From: Stappia sp. ES.058
GTDB taxonomy: Bacteria; Pseudomonadota; Alphaproteobacteria; Rhizobiales; Stappiaceae
Length of the DNA stretch: 64,000 nt
Assembly (NCBI RefSeq): GCF_900105595.1
Contig: NZ_LT629784.1
Location: 1,922,001 to 1,986,000 of the forward strand
Direction of reading: 5' to 3'
Shown: piece after piece, positions 1 to 8,229 of the stretch
Numbering within the stretch: the first letter of the stretch is position 1
Layout: every line of letters starts with the position of its first letter
Position numbers and translations under genes: made by a program
Notes under the pieces: generated by a model
Databases searched by the model: none
Told to the model about the DNA's origin: nothing
The model's input: only the letters and a program-made list of their open reading frames with translations

Positions 1-764
1 AGCCGTTGTTCTTCCTCGATTATTATGCCTGCGGCGCGCTCGACATCGAGACCGCCACCGCCGTTGTCGCCGGCATCGCGGAAGGCTGCCGGCGCGCGGG
101 CTGTGCGCTGATCGGCGGCGAGACCGCCGAAATGCCCGGCATGTATGGCGACAAGGACTATGACCTCGCGGGCTTTGCCGTCGGTGCGGCGGAACGCGGC
201 AACCTGCTGCCGCGCGGCAACGCCATGGTCGGCGACGTGCTGCTCGCGCTCGGGTCCTCCGGTGTTCATTCCAACGGCTATTCGCTGGTCCGCAAGATCG
301 TCGAGCGCTCGGGCCTCGACTGGAGCGCGGATGCGCCCTTCGCCCACGGCACAAGCCTCGGCGAGGCGCTGATGACGCCGACACGGATCTACGTGAAACC
401 GCTGCTCGCAGCCCTCAAGGCCGGTCCCGGCATCAAGGCGCTTGCGCATATCACCGGCGGCGGCCTGCCGGAAAATCTGCCCCGCGTGCTGCCCGAAACG
501 CTTGCGGCGCGGATCGACCTCAACGCCCTCTCCGTGCCGCCCGTCTTCGGTTGGCTCGCGTCGACCGGCGGCGTCGCCCAGTCGGAGATGCTGCGCACCT
601 TCAACTGCGGCGTCGGCATGGTGGTCGCCGTTTCGGCCGACAGCGCCGACGCGGTCGCCGAGGTGCTTCGTGGCGAGGGCGAGACTGTCATCCGCATCGG
701 GACGCTCGAGCCGCGCACCGCCGGCGGCGAAGCCGTCATCTTCGACGGGACCCTGGCGCTTTGA
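1..764 (+). CDS. purM: Phosphoribosylformylglycinamidine cyclo-ligase (AIR synthetase), 5' end outside window
   Basis: C-terminal three quarters of PurM, which closes the imidazole ring of FGAM to AIR in de novo purine synthesis in the cytoplasm. The reading frame is already open at position 3 ([11 protein letters not shown]), so the true start lies upstream. Family hallmarks are visible: the [11 protein letters not shown] segment of the ATP-grasp-like AIRS fold, [12 protein letters not shown], and the C-terminal [13 protein letters not shown] motif. The TGA stop overlaps the TTG start of purN, so the two are translationally coupled. Two consecutive purine enzymes and the full match of motifs make the call secure. 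Confidence 0.95.
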   Translation, partial: PLFFLDYYACGALDIETATAVVAGIAEGCRRAGCALIGGETAEMPGMYGDKDYDLAGFAVGAAERGNLLPRGNAMVGDVLLALGSSGVHSNGYSLVRKIVERSGLDWSADAPFAHGTSLGEALMTPTRIYVKPLLAALKAGPGIKALAHITGGGLPENLPRVLPETLAARIDLNALSVPPVFGWLASTGGVAQSEMLRTFNCGVGMVVAVSADSADAVAEVLRGEGETVIRIGTLEPRTAGGEAVIFDGTLAL

Positions 765-1426
765 CCACGACATCAAGCCGCCGGCGCACCGCCATTCTCG
801 TCTCCGGGCGCGGCTCCAACATGACGGCCCTGCTCGCAGCCGCAGCCGATCCGGCTTTTCCAGCGCGCATCGACGTGGTGATCGCCAATGTGCCAGGCGC
901 ACCGGCCCTTGAGAAGGCCACCGCGGCCGGGATCGAGGCTCTCGCGGTCGACCATCGCGGCCCAGGCGGGCGCAAGGCCTTCGAGGAACGGCTCGACGCC
1001 GAGCTGCGCGCCCGCGACATCGAGCTCATATGCCTCGCCGGTTTCATGCGGATCCTGACGCCCTGGTTCGTCGATCGCTGGAAGGATCGGCTGATCAACA
1101 TCCACCCGGCGCTGCTGCCGGCCTTCAAGGGTCTCGACACCCACGCCCGCGCCCTCGCTGAAGGCTGTCGCATTCACGGTGCCACCGTGCATTTCGTGCG
1201 CTCCGAGATGGACACCGGACCGGTAATCGCGCAGGGCGCAGTTGCCGTCAGGCAGGATGACACGCCGGAAACGCTCGGCGCACGGGTGCTGGCGGTAGAG
1301 CATGCGATCTATCCGCAGGCTTTGAGGCTCGTCGCCTCCGGGGCCTACGAGATCAACGACATGCGCGTGTGCGCCAGCGAAGGCGAATCCACCACGCCAG
1401 CCGCTCTGATCGTACCGGGAGGCTGA
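761..1426 (+). CDS. purN: Phosphoribosylglycinamide formyltransferase
   Basis: About 221 aa, the normal PurN length. It transfers the formyl group of 10-formyl-THF to GAR. Motifs: the N-terminal Rossmann-like [10 protein letters not shown], the substrate loop [11 protein letters not shown], the catalytic Asn-His stretch [12 protein letters not shown], and the catalytic Asp in MDTGPVI. The start is taken as TTG at 761, which overlaps the purM stop (TTGA); no ATG lies upstream of the conserved ILVSGRG in this frame without running back deep into purM. The last 40 residues after the catalytic domain are ordinary for the family. Confidence 0.93.
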   Translation: MTTTSSRRRTAILVSGRGSNMTALLAAAADPAFPARIDVVIANVPGAPALEKATAAGIEALAVDHRGPGGRKAFEERLDAELRARDIELICLAGFMRILTPWFVDRWKDRLINIHPALLPAFKGLDTHARALAEGCRIHGATVHFVRSEMDTGPVIAQGAVAVRQDDTPETLGARVLAVEHAIYPQALRLVASGAYEINDMRVCASEGESTTPAALIVPGG

Positions 1427-1436
1427 CGGGCGCAGA

Positions 1437-2171
1437 TTATCCAGTCGCACGCGCCAACGGCTCGCTGGTTTCCAGCGGCCTGCAGTCCGACTCCGCCTTC
1501 ATCAAAGCCCACCATTCGGCGTAGAGACGCTTGCGTCCGCGCGGCGGTTTCGCGTCCAGAACGGTCATCTCCAGCATGCGATCGGTCCTGAAACTCCGGT
1601 AGTCCTGGCGAAGCTCGCACCAGGCCGCCAGCACCCGCGCGCGCTCGAAGAAGGCCAGAACGATCGGCCAGACGACGCGCCGTTCCGGATCACGTCCGGG
1701 CACCTGGTAGAGTATCTCGACCTTGTGCCCGGATCGCAGCCCCTCTCGCAAGCGTCCAAGCTCGATCCTGTCTTTCGGCAACGCGTCCGGTGACGGCGCA
1801 TAAAGCGGCGCATCGAGAAACCCGTCGCGAAGACCGCCGGGCAGCACCGCCGCAATCTTGGCGACCGCATCACGGGCGGTCCGCGAAATCGCGTCATCGC
1901 CGCGCGTCTCGGCCATGCGCAGGCCGAGCATGACAATCTCAAGTTCCTCGGCGCTGAACATCAGCGGAGGCAGATCATAGCCGTCCTCAAGCACATAACC
2001 GATACCGGCTTCCCCGCGCACGGGAACGCCCGACGCCTCAAGCGCGACGATGTCGCGATAGACGGTGCGCAGCGACACCTCCAACTCGCGGGCAATCTCC
2101 CTACCGCTCACCGGCCCGCGCGCCCGACGCATCACCTGGATGATCTGCAGCAATCTGTCGGCCCGGCGCAT
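1437..2171 (-). CDS. HTH / WYL-domain transcriptional regulator (YafY family)
   Basis: 244 aa from the ATG at 2171 (MRRADRLLQIIQVMR). An N-terminal winged HTH of the HTH_11 type covers about residues 1-60 (GPVSGREIARELEVSLRTVYRDI), and a C-terminal WYL ligand-sensing domain about 135-205. A longer frame upstream exists, but the first 34 codons run through the operator region and have no family resemblance. The gene is divergent from the GST-like gene at 2272, with a palindromic operator in between. YafY-type regulators of alphaproteobacteria commonly repress a divergently encoded GST/glyoxalase-type enzyme and themselves; that role here is inference. Confidence 0.88.
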   Translation of the reverse strand: MRRADRLLQIIQVMRRARGPVSGREIARELEVSLRTVYRDIVALEASGVPVRGEAGIGYVLEDGYDLPPLMFSAEELEIVMLGLRMAETRGDDAISRTARDAVAKIAAVLPGGLRDGFLDAPLYAPSPDALPKDRIELGRLREGLRSGHKVEILYQVPGRDPERRVVWPIVLAFFERARVLAAWCELRQDYRSFRTDRMLEMTVLDAKPPRGRKRLYAEWWALMKAESDCRPLETSEPLARATG

Positions 2172-2204
2172 GGCGATCCCTTCTGCGAAAAGACGTGCGT
2201 GATG

Positions 2205-2222
2205 CTGACAGTATGCTGTCAG
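2205..2222. promoter_or_regulatory. Palindromic operator for the WYL regulator
   Basis: A perfect 7-bp inverted repeat with a 4-bp spacer, CTGACAG-TATG-CTGTCAG, sits in the 100-bp gap between the divergent WYL regulator and GST-like gene. The shape matches the tgACAG...CTGTca sites typical of YafY/WYL regulators. Its position, 34 bp upstream of the regulator ATG and 50 bp upstream of the GST start, would let it control both promoters. Confidence 0.75.
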
Positions 2223-2271
2223 GAGGGGCTGGCTACAAGGGACGGGCAAACCGCAATCACGGAGTACCCAC

Positions 2272-3015
2272 ATGCTCGTTCTGATCGATTTTCCCGCCGC
2301 GCTCGGGCTGCGCAGCCTGTCCCCCTTCGCCTACAAGGCGGAGGCGCTGCTGACGCTTTGCGGATGTGACTACCGCAAGGAAGCAATCGCCGATCTCTCG
2401 CTCCTGCCCCACGGCAAGGTGCCCGTGCTCAGGGACGGCGATCTCGTCATCCCCGACAGTTCGCTGATCCAGCGCCATCTGGAGCGCCACCATGGCCTCG
2501 CCATCGACGCACAGCTGACGGATATCGAACGCGCCATGGCGGAAGCTTTCCGCCGCATGGCCGAGGAGCACCTGCGCTGGACGATGGTCCATGCCCGCTG
2601 GATCGACCCCGCCGGCGAGGAAGAGATCATCGCCGCCGCCTTTTCCGGCGTGCCGGAGGCCGCGCGCCGGAGCGTCTTCCTCGAGGTGCGCGAACAGGTA
2701 CGCCAGTCGCTTCACATGCAGGGGATTGGCCGGCATACGGCCGAAGAGATCTATACGTTCGGCCGCAACGACCTCGACGCGATCGCCTCCTTCCTGGACG
2801 ACAAGCCCTTCTTGATGGGAGACCGTCCCACCAGCGTCGATGCGTTCATCGCCGGGCTCATGATCAACATGCTGACAAGCCGCATCGACACGCCCCTGAC
2901 GCGTCATGCATGGGCAATCCCCACCTTCGCGGATTACGTCGTGCGCTTCGAGCGCGAGGTGTTCGGGCCGCGCGCGATGCTGCCGGCACGTCTTGCGGAG
3001 GCCGCAGCCGCCTGA
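2272..3015 (+). CDS. Glutathione S-transferase family protein (FAX/metaxin-like)
   Basis: 247 aa. An N-terminal thioredoxin-like half (about residues 10-85, with the cis-Pro context GKVPVLRDGD and the ligand segment PDSSLIQRHLE) is followed by an all-helical C-terminal half. That half carries the stretch GIGRHTAEEIYTFGRNDLD and FLMGDRPTSVDAF, typical of the failed-axon-connection/metaxin branch of GSTs. No catalytic Cys is seen near the N-terminus. Substrate unknown. It is divergent from a WYL regulator, which probably represses it. Confidence 0.82.
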   Translation: MLVLIDFPAALGLRSLSPFAYKAEALLTLCGCDYRKEAIADLSLLPHGKVPVLRDGDLVIPDSSLIQRHLERHHGLAIDAQLTDIERAMAEAFRRMAEEHLRWTMVHARWIDPAGEEEIIAAAFSGVPEAARRSVFLEVREQVRQSLHMQGIGRHTAEEIYTFGRNDLDAIASFLDDKPFLMGDRPTSVDAFIAGLMINMLTSRIDTPLTRHAWAIPTFADYVVRFEREVFGPRAMLPARLAEAAAA

Positions 3016-3022
3016 GGCGGCT

Positions 3023-5104
3023 TCAGGCCTTCCTCACCCACACAGCGATATCGTGGAACGCGGCGCCGCCGTAAGGCGCGACCGCGTCCGCGCCGGTCAG
3101 CGTGTTGATACCCTTGCCGTCCGGATAGGCCTCGTTCGGCCAGATGCCTTCCGCGATCACCACGCCTGGCTTGAGGCCTTCGGTCACGCGCAGATGCAGC
3201 AGCACGGCGCCGCGCGCGTTGCCGATGCGGATCCGGTCGCCGTCTTGCAGCCCGAGCGGTCCGGCATCCTCGGGCCGCATCATCAACTCCGGCCGGCCCT
3301 CCTTGTCGCGGGACCCTGCGGTCTCGTTGAAGGTCGAGTTCAGGAAGGATCGTGCGGGCGAGGTCACCAGCCGGAAGGGATGGGTCTCGTCGGCAGCCTC
3401 CACCACCGGCCAATAGTCCGGAAGCGCCGGCATTTCGGCCCATGGTCCCATCGGGCCGTCGTTCGGCGCCGGCACCTTCGGCCAGTCCGGGCGGAAGCGG
3501 AACTTGCTGTCGGGCCAGGCGAAGCCCTTGAGATAATGCGCGGTCTCAAAATCCGGCTGGCAATCCACCCATCGGTCGCGCTCGATCTCTTCCAGCGAAC
3601 CTAAATCCGATGCCTTGAGCATCCAGTCGATGTGCTCGCGCGCGCTCATCGAAAAGCCGGGATGCCCGGCCGCGCCGAGCCTGCGCGCCAGATCGTTCAG
3701 AACGACGAGATTCTCCCGCGTTTCGCCCGGCCCGTCGACGAGCTTCGCCCCCAGCATCAGATACTGGTGTCCCCCACCCTTGTAGATATCGTCATGCTCC
3801 AGAAACTGCGTGGCCGGCAGAACAACGTCGGCCATTTGCGCGGTCTCTGTCATGAACTGCTCATGCACGCAGACGAAGAGATCCTCGCGGGCGAAGCCCT
3901 GTTTGACCAGTTCTTGCTCGGGGGCGACCGACACAGGGTTGGTGTTCTGGATCAGCATGGCATGCACCGGCGGTCCGCCGCGCAACGCCTCGCGGTCACC
4001 CGTCAGCACCCGCCCGACCTGGCTCTGGTCGAGCTGGCGCACACTGGAATCGCGCAGGGCTGTTGCCTCGATCATCGACTTGTCGAGCGTGTAGATCGCG
4101 CCGTTGTTGTGAAACGCTCCCCCGCCCTCATGCTGCCAGGCCCCCGTCACCGCCGCGATGCAGGAGGCCGCATGCATGGACATCGCGCCGTTGCGCGAGC
4201 GGGTAAAGCCATAGCCCAGCCGGAAATAGGTCCGCTTCGTCTCGCCGATCATGCGCGCGAAGGTCTCGATCTCCTCGACCGTGAGCCCGGTGATCGCCGA
4301 CGCCCATTCCGGCGTCCGGGTGGCGACATGCGCCTCAAGCTCCGCCGGACAGTCGGTGAAACGTTCCAGATAGGTGCGGTCGGCAAATCCGTCGCGAAAC
4401 AGCACATGCATCGCCGCGCAGGCAAGGGCTGCATCCGTGCCGGGCCTGAGCACGAGCCCGAGGTCCGCCTGCTTGATCGTCTGAGTCGGATAAACGTCGA
4501 TGGCGATGATCTTCGCGCCGCGCGTCTTGCGGGCGGTCACCGCGTGGGTCATCACGTTGACCTGCGTCGACACCGGGTTGGTGCCCCAGATCACGATCTG
4601 GTCGGAAAGGGCCATCTCGCGCGGATCGGGACCTGCAAGCTTGCCCGTTCCGGCGATATAGCCGGTCCAGGCCATGTTGGTGCAGATCGTGTCGAACTGC
4701 AGCGAATAGCCCTTGGCGTGGCGCAGCCGGTGAATACTGTCGCGCTGCACCAGCCCCATCGTGCCCGCGTAGTGATAGGGCCAGACGCTTTGCGCGCCGT
4801 GCTCGGCTTCCGCCTTCAGGAAAGCCTCCGCCACCGCATCGAGAGCCGCGTCCCAGGAGATCTCCTCGAACCGCCCCTCGCCCTTCGCGCCCACACGGCG
4901 CAAGGGCTTGGTCAGCCGGTCGGGGTGATACAGCCGCTCCGCATAGCGCGCGACCTTGGCGCAGATCACGCCGGCGGTATAGGCGTTGTCGCGCGCCCCG
5001 CGCACGCGCCCGATCATGCCGTCCTGCAAGAGCTCGACCTCCAGCGCGCAGGTCGAGGGACAATCGTGCGGACAGGCGGAAGCCTTGAGGACGGGAGCGT
5101 TCAT
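3023..5104 (-). CDS. Molybdopterin-dependent oxidoreductase (formate-dehydrogenase/DMSO reductase superfamily)
   Basis: 693 aa from ATG 5104 (MNAPVLKASACPHDC); 28 upstream codons of the open frame are not conserved-looking. N-terminal cysteines at about residues 11, 15, 19 and 48 (CPHDCPSTC ... VICAK) form the [4Fe-4S] ligand set. The usual YHPDRLTKPLRR hinge, the Mo-bis-MGD domains and a C-terminal molydopterin-binding beta-barrel (RPEDAGPLGLQDGDRIRI) follow. No Tat or Sec signal is seen, so the enzyme is probably cytoplasmic. No redox partner or chaperone lies next to it, so the substrate cannot be stated. It is convergent with the GST-like gene (8-bp gap). Confidence 0.88.
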   Translation of the reverse strand: MNAPVLKASACPHDCPSTCALEVELLQDGMIGRVRGARDNAYTAGVICAKVARYAERLYHPDRLTKPLRRVGAKGEGRFEEISWDAALDAVAEAFLKAEAEHGAQSVWPYHYAGTMGLVQRDSIHRLRHAKGYSLQFDTICTNMAWTGYIAGTGKLAGPDPREMALSDQIVIWGTNPVSTQVNVMTHAVTARKTRGAKIIAIDVYPTQTIKQADLGLVLRPGTDAALACAAMHVLFRDGFADRTYLERFTDCPAELEAHVATRTPEWASAITGLTVEEIETFARMIGETKRTYFRLGYGFTRSRNGAMSMHAASCIAAVTGAWQHEGGGAFHNNGAIYTLDKSMIEATALRDSSVRQLDQSQVGRVLTGDREALRGGPPVHAMLIQNTNPVSVAPEQELVKQGFAREDLFVCVHEQFMTETAQMADVVLPATQFLEHDDIYKGGGHQYLMLGAKLVDGPGETRENLVVLNDLARRLGAAGHPGFSMSAREHIDWMLKASDLGSLEEIERDRWVDCQPDFETAHYLKGFAWPDSKFRFRPDWPKVPAPNDGPMGPWAEMPALPDYWPVVEAADETHPFRLVTSPARSFLNSTFNETAGSRDKEGRPELMMRPEDAGPLGLQDGDRIRIGNARGAVLLHLRVTEGLKPGVVIAEGIWPNEAYPDGKGINTLTGADAVAPYGGAAFHDIAVWVRKA

Positions 5105-5190
5105 GGGATCAAGCGGTTCCGATTGTCGGGAGAATGAAATTGCAGGGTTTCCCTGACGCGAGGCACTGTCAAGCTTGATGCCCGGCACAC

Positions 5191-5217
5191 ACGAAAAGAC
5201 CGGCCAAAGGGCCGGTC
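5191..5217 (-). terminator. Rho-independent terminator of ndk
   Basis: On the minus strand, GACCGGCC-CTTT-GGCCGGTC forms a perfect 8-bp GC stem with a 4-nt loop followed by a TTTTC tract, 29 bp after the ndk stop codon. Confidence 0.85.
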
Positions 5218-5245
5218 CAGACGCAGGTCGCGAAAGAGGCGTGCC

Positions 5246-5668
5246 TCAGCCGACGATTTCGGTCTCGGAGAACCAATAGGAAATCTCTTCGGCAGCGGTG
5301 TCGGGCGCGTCCGAACCATGCACGGAGTTTTCGCCGATCGACAGGGCGTAGGACTTGCGGATCGTGCCCTCGGCCGCATCGGCCGGGTTGGTCGCGCCCA
5401 TCACTTCGCGGTTCTTGGCAATCGCGTCTTCGCCTTCAAGCACCTGGACGACGGTCGGCGCGGACGACATGAACTCGACGAGTTCGCCAAAGAACGGACG
5501 CTCCTTGTGAACCGCGTAGAAGCCCTCGGCCTCGCGCTGCGACATCCACACGCGCTTGGAAGCAACGACGCGCAGGCCGGCCTCTTCCAGCATCGCCGTG
5601 ATCGCGCCGGTGAGGTTGCGACGCGTCGCGTCGGGCTTGATCATCGAAAAGGTACGCTCGATCGCCAT
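5246..5668 (-). CDS. ndk: Nucleoside diphosphate kinase
   Basis: 140 aa, exact family length, start ATG 5668 ([14 protein letters not shown]). It exchanges the gamma-phosphate between NTPs and NDPs through a phosphohistidine. The active-site histidine lies in [12 protein letters not shown], and the nucleotide-binding residues KPDATRRN and the Kpn-loop region are present. Terminated by the hairpin at 5191-5217. Single gene, unlinked to the neighbouring oxidoreductase. Confidence 0.97.
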   Translation of the reverse strand: MAIERTFSMIKPDATRRNLTGAITAMLEEAGLRVVASKRVWMSQREAEGFYAVHKERPFFGELVEFMSSAPTVVQVLEGEDAIAKNREVMGATNPADAAEGTIRKSYALSIGENSVHGSDAPDTAAEEISYWFSETEIVG

Positions 5669-5874
5669 GGTGTTCTGGTCCTGTCTGGTTGCCGCCGGCC
5701 GCCCGTCGTAGGGGTTCGCCAGCCAATTGAATTTCCGTATCCGTTTCGTCGGATGCCGCAGTCGTATAGCGGGGGAAAACCGCCGCCGCAAGGCCGGACC
5801 ACACAAGCGTTTCCCATGGGTTCGCCCGTATGAGCCAGGTCGAATTCTTCAAAGGCGCAGTGCCCGGTTTTCGC

Positions 5875-6585
5875 CTATCTGGCGGCCGGCGTCTTGCGTG
5901 CCTCGCCCTCGAACAGATCGAGGCAACGCTCGAACCAGTCGGCGACCGGCGTGTCGGTCTCAACCAGCTTCAACGGGCTGGAGACGCGCGCCCATTGCAG
6001 CGTGCCAAAAAGGCTGTAATCGCCATAGAGTGGATTGTCACCGCCAATGAAAGGCTGAGACCGCAGCATGATGTTCATCGGCATCAACGCCTTGGCCACC
6101 TCGGCCACCCGCCCCTCGCGATCATGCTGCACCTCTTCCAGCGTCTGACCGAAGCGCGCCTCCCGCGTCTCCCGGAAATAGGCCTGATCGGCGGGCGCGA
6201 GAATGTCGTGGATGTCCTTGACGATAAGCCGCACGATCAGCGCGCTCACCGAGGCGTTGGCCCAACTGTCGATGAACCTGGCGGCAGCCCGCCCGCCGGC
6301 TCCGCCAAACAGGCTCGGCCGGTCGGGATAGGTGTCCTCCAGATACTCCGCGATGGTCCAGCTGTCGCAAATGGTGCGCTCGCCGTCGACCAGAAGCGGC
6401 ACCGTCTTGCCGGCATCAGGCGCTAAACCGGCGATCTCCGTGAAGGGACGCGGCGCGGTCTCGAACTCCAGTCCCTTGTGCAGAAGCGCCATTCTGGCCC
6501 GCCAGCAGAACGGGCTGAAGGGCCGCGCAACATCGGTTCCGCAAAGCTCATAGAGAATTCGGGTCAAGGCGACCTCCCCGGTCAT
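5875..6585 (-). CDS. Glutathione S-transferase family protein
   Basis: 236 aa from ATG 6585 (MTGEVALTRILYELCG). The N-terminal thioredoxin fold contains SPFCWRARMALLHKGLEFE, the cis-Pro loop GKTVPLLVDGE and DSWTIAEYLED, followed by a helical C-terminal domain ending GDNPLYGDYSLFGTLQWAR. The pattern resembles the beta-etherase (LigE/LigF)-like GST branch, but the substrate is unknown. The first 29 codons of the longer open frame are excluded as unlike any GST N-terminus. Confidence 0.82.
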   Translation of the reverse strand: MTGEVALTRILYELCGTDVARPFSPFCWRARMALLHKGLEFETAPRPFTEIAGLAPDAGKTVPLLVDGERTICDSWTIAEYLEDTYPDRPSLFGGAGGRAAARFIDSWANASVSALIVRLIVKDIHDILAPADQAYFRETREARFGQTLEEVQHDREGRVAEVAKALMPMNIMLRSQPFIGGDNPLYGDYSLFGTLQWARVSSPLKLVETDTPVADWFERCLDLFEGEARKTPAAR

Positions 6586-6928
6586 GATGGGTTCGTGTTG
6601 GGCGGACCCTACCCGCAGCCCCGCCACGATCCAATCTCCAAAATGGGGCAGCAGCCGCGCGCACGCTGCCATCGACGGAGCGCCCCGCTTGAATCAAAAC
6701 GCGAACGAGCAGACTCATTTTGCCAACACATGCCCGCACCTCACTGAGAAGGCGCAGGTTTTTGCTCGCAGCCAGACGCCGGACGCGTTATCAATTGATC
6801 CCTCACTTCTGGCGAAGCGAGCCGTTGCGGCCCGCCGCCCCCACATGAAAAAACCGGGCCAGACCCTTCACGCGATTCAGTGATTTCGCGTGCGGTGAAA
6901 ACGACCCGCCCGCCCAGAGAGGATGTTC
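6586..6928. other. Intergenic region, 343 bp
   Basis: Lies between the divergently transcribed GST and M20 peptidase genes, so it should hold both promoters. Only short frames without family resemblance are present. I see no hairpin terminator, repeat or convincing operator. Confidence 0.6.
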
Positions 6929-8050
6929 ATGACTTCGACAACAAACGCGCTGCTGGATGGTCTGCTCGACTGGGTGCGCATCGAGACGCACACGCCCGAC
7001 ACCTCCGGTCTCAACACGTTGATGGACCTCGTCGCCGCGCAGGCCGCGGCCTTCGGCGCGACCAGCGAGCGCATCCCCGGCCGGGACGGCTACGGCGATC
7101 ATCTGCTCGTTTTCTCCCCCTGGGGCGATCGGGACACTCCGGGCATCCTGTTCATGAGCCATCTCGACACGGTGCACCCCAAGGGCACCATCGACGCCGA
7201 CCTGCCGATCCGCATCGAGGGCGACCAGGCGTTCGGCCCCGGCATCTGCGACATGAAGGGCGGCGCCTACAATGCGCTTGCCGCGCTGCGCGCCGTTGCC
7301 GAATCGGGCGTCACCCCGCCCCTGCCCGTGCGCATCCTCTACACCTCCGACGAGGAGGTCGGCAGCCCGAGCTCGCGCACCCTGATCGAGGAACAGGGGA
7401 AATGGGCGAAATACGCCCTGGTGACGGAGCCCGCCCGCAACGGCGGTCATGTCGTCACCGCACGCAAGGGCGTCGGGCGCTTCACGCTCAAGGTCGAGGG
7501 ACGCCCGTCGCACGCGGGCGCGCGCCACTGGCAGGGCCGCAGCGCCGTCACCGAGCTTGCACACCAGATCATCGCACTTGAGGCGATGACCGACTATGAC
7601 CGCGAGATCACCGTGAACGTCGGCCAGATCACCGGCGGCACGGGCACCAACGTCGTACCGCAACATGCCCGGGCCGAAATCGACCTGCGCGTTCCAACGG
7701 TGGAAGCGGCGAACGAGATGGTCGCAAGGATCACGGGCTTGGTGCCCAAGACACCCGACACGACGCTCACGATCACCGGCGGCATGAACCGTCCGCCCTT
7801 CGAGCAGTCGGAAGCGAGCAAGGCGCTGTTCGATCACGCGGCCGGGCTGGCGGACGAAATCGGCTTCGAACTGATCGGCGAAACCACTGGCGGCGGATCC
7901 GACGGCAACTTCATCGCGTCCCACGTCGCGACGCTGGACGGCCTTGGCCCGGATGGCGACGACGTGCACACGCTGAACGAACGCATCTTCATCTCGTCGC
8001 TGGAACCGCGAATGCTGCTGATGAAACGGCTGATCGAAACGCTCGACTGA
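6929..8050 (+). CDS. M20 family metallopeptidase (ArgE/DapE/CPG2-like)
   Basis: About 373 aa. Zinc ligands and catalytic residues of the M20 family are visible in order: MSHLDTVHP (His, catalytic Asp), DMKGGAYN (bridging Asp), TSDEEVGS (catalytic Glu and ligand Glu), VTEPA (Glu) and DDVHTLNERIF (C-terminal His). The dimerisation domain (KGVGRFTLKVEGRPSHAG) is intact. ATG 6929 is chosen over ATG 6923 because the GAGAGG ribosome site ends directly at 6922, leaving a workable 6-nt gap only for 6929. Probably a cytoplasmic aminoacylase or glutamate carboxypeptidase; the exact substrate is not visible. Confidence 0.88.
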   Translation: MTSTTNALLDGLLDWVRIETHTPDTSGLNTLMDLVAAQAAAFGATSERIPGRDGYGDHLLVFSPWGDRDTPGILFMSHLDTVHPKGTIDADLPIRIEGDQAFGPGICDMKGGAYNALAALRAVAESGVTPPLPVRILYTSDEEVGSPSSRTLIEEQGKWAKYALVTEPARNGGHVVTARKGVGRFTLKVEGRPSHAGARHWQGRSAVTELAHQIIALEAMTDYDREITVNVGQITGGTGTNVVPQHARAEIDLRVPTVEAANEMVARITGLVPKTPDTTLTITGGMNRPPFEQSEASKALFDHAAGLADEIGFELIGETTGGGSDGNFIASHVATLDGLGPDGDDVHTLNERIFISSLEPRMLLMKRLIETLD

Positions 8051-8052
8051 CG

Positions 8053-8086
8053 AAAAAGGCGCGCGCCCAACACAACGGCGCGCGCC
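8053..8086 (-). terminator. Hairpin between M20 peptidase and BCCT genes
   Basis: Two identical copies of GGCGCGCGCC (8058-8067 and 8077-8086) form a 10-bp GC stem with a 9-nt loop. On the minus strand the stem is followed by CCTTTTTCG, so it best fits as terminator of the leftward BCCT gene, 144 bp past its stop. It is also just after the rightward peptidase gene and may act on both. Confidence 0.6.
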
Positions 8087-8229
8087 GCCGGTCCACCTTG
8101 AGCATGCACTCGTGGCCAGGCGAGCGCCCATGACTGTTTCGGGAGCCCCCGAAGCCGCTCTGGTCAGCGGTATTTCGGTTTCGAACGCAGAAAATCGGCC
8201 TGCTCCGGTCGAAAGACAGGCGCTGGCCC

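Noticed and set aside
3632..5137. 501-codon plus frame opposite the molybdopterin oxidoreductase
   Set aside because: Antisense shadow of a well-supported gene in high-GC DNA; no motifs, no ribosome site.
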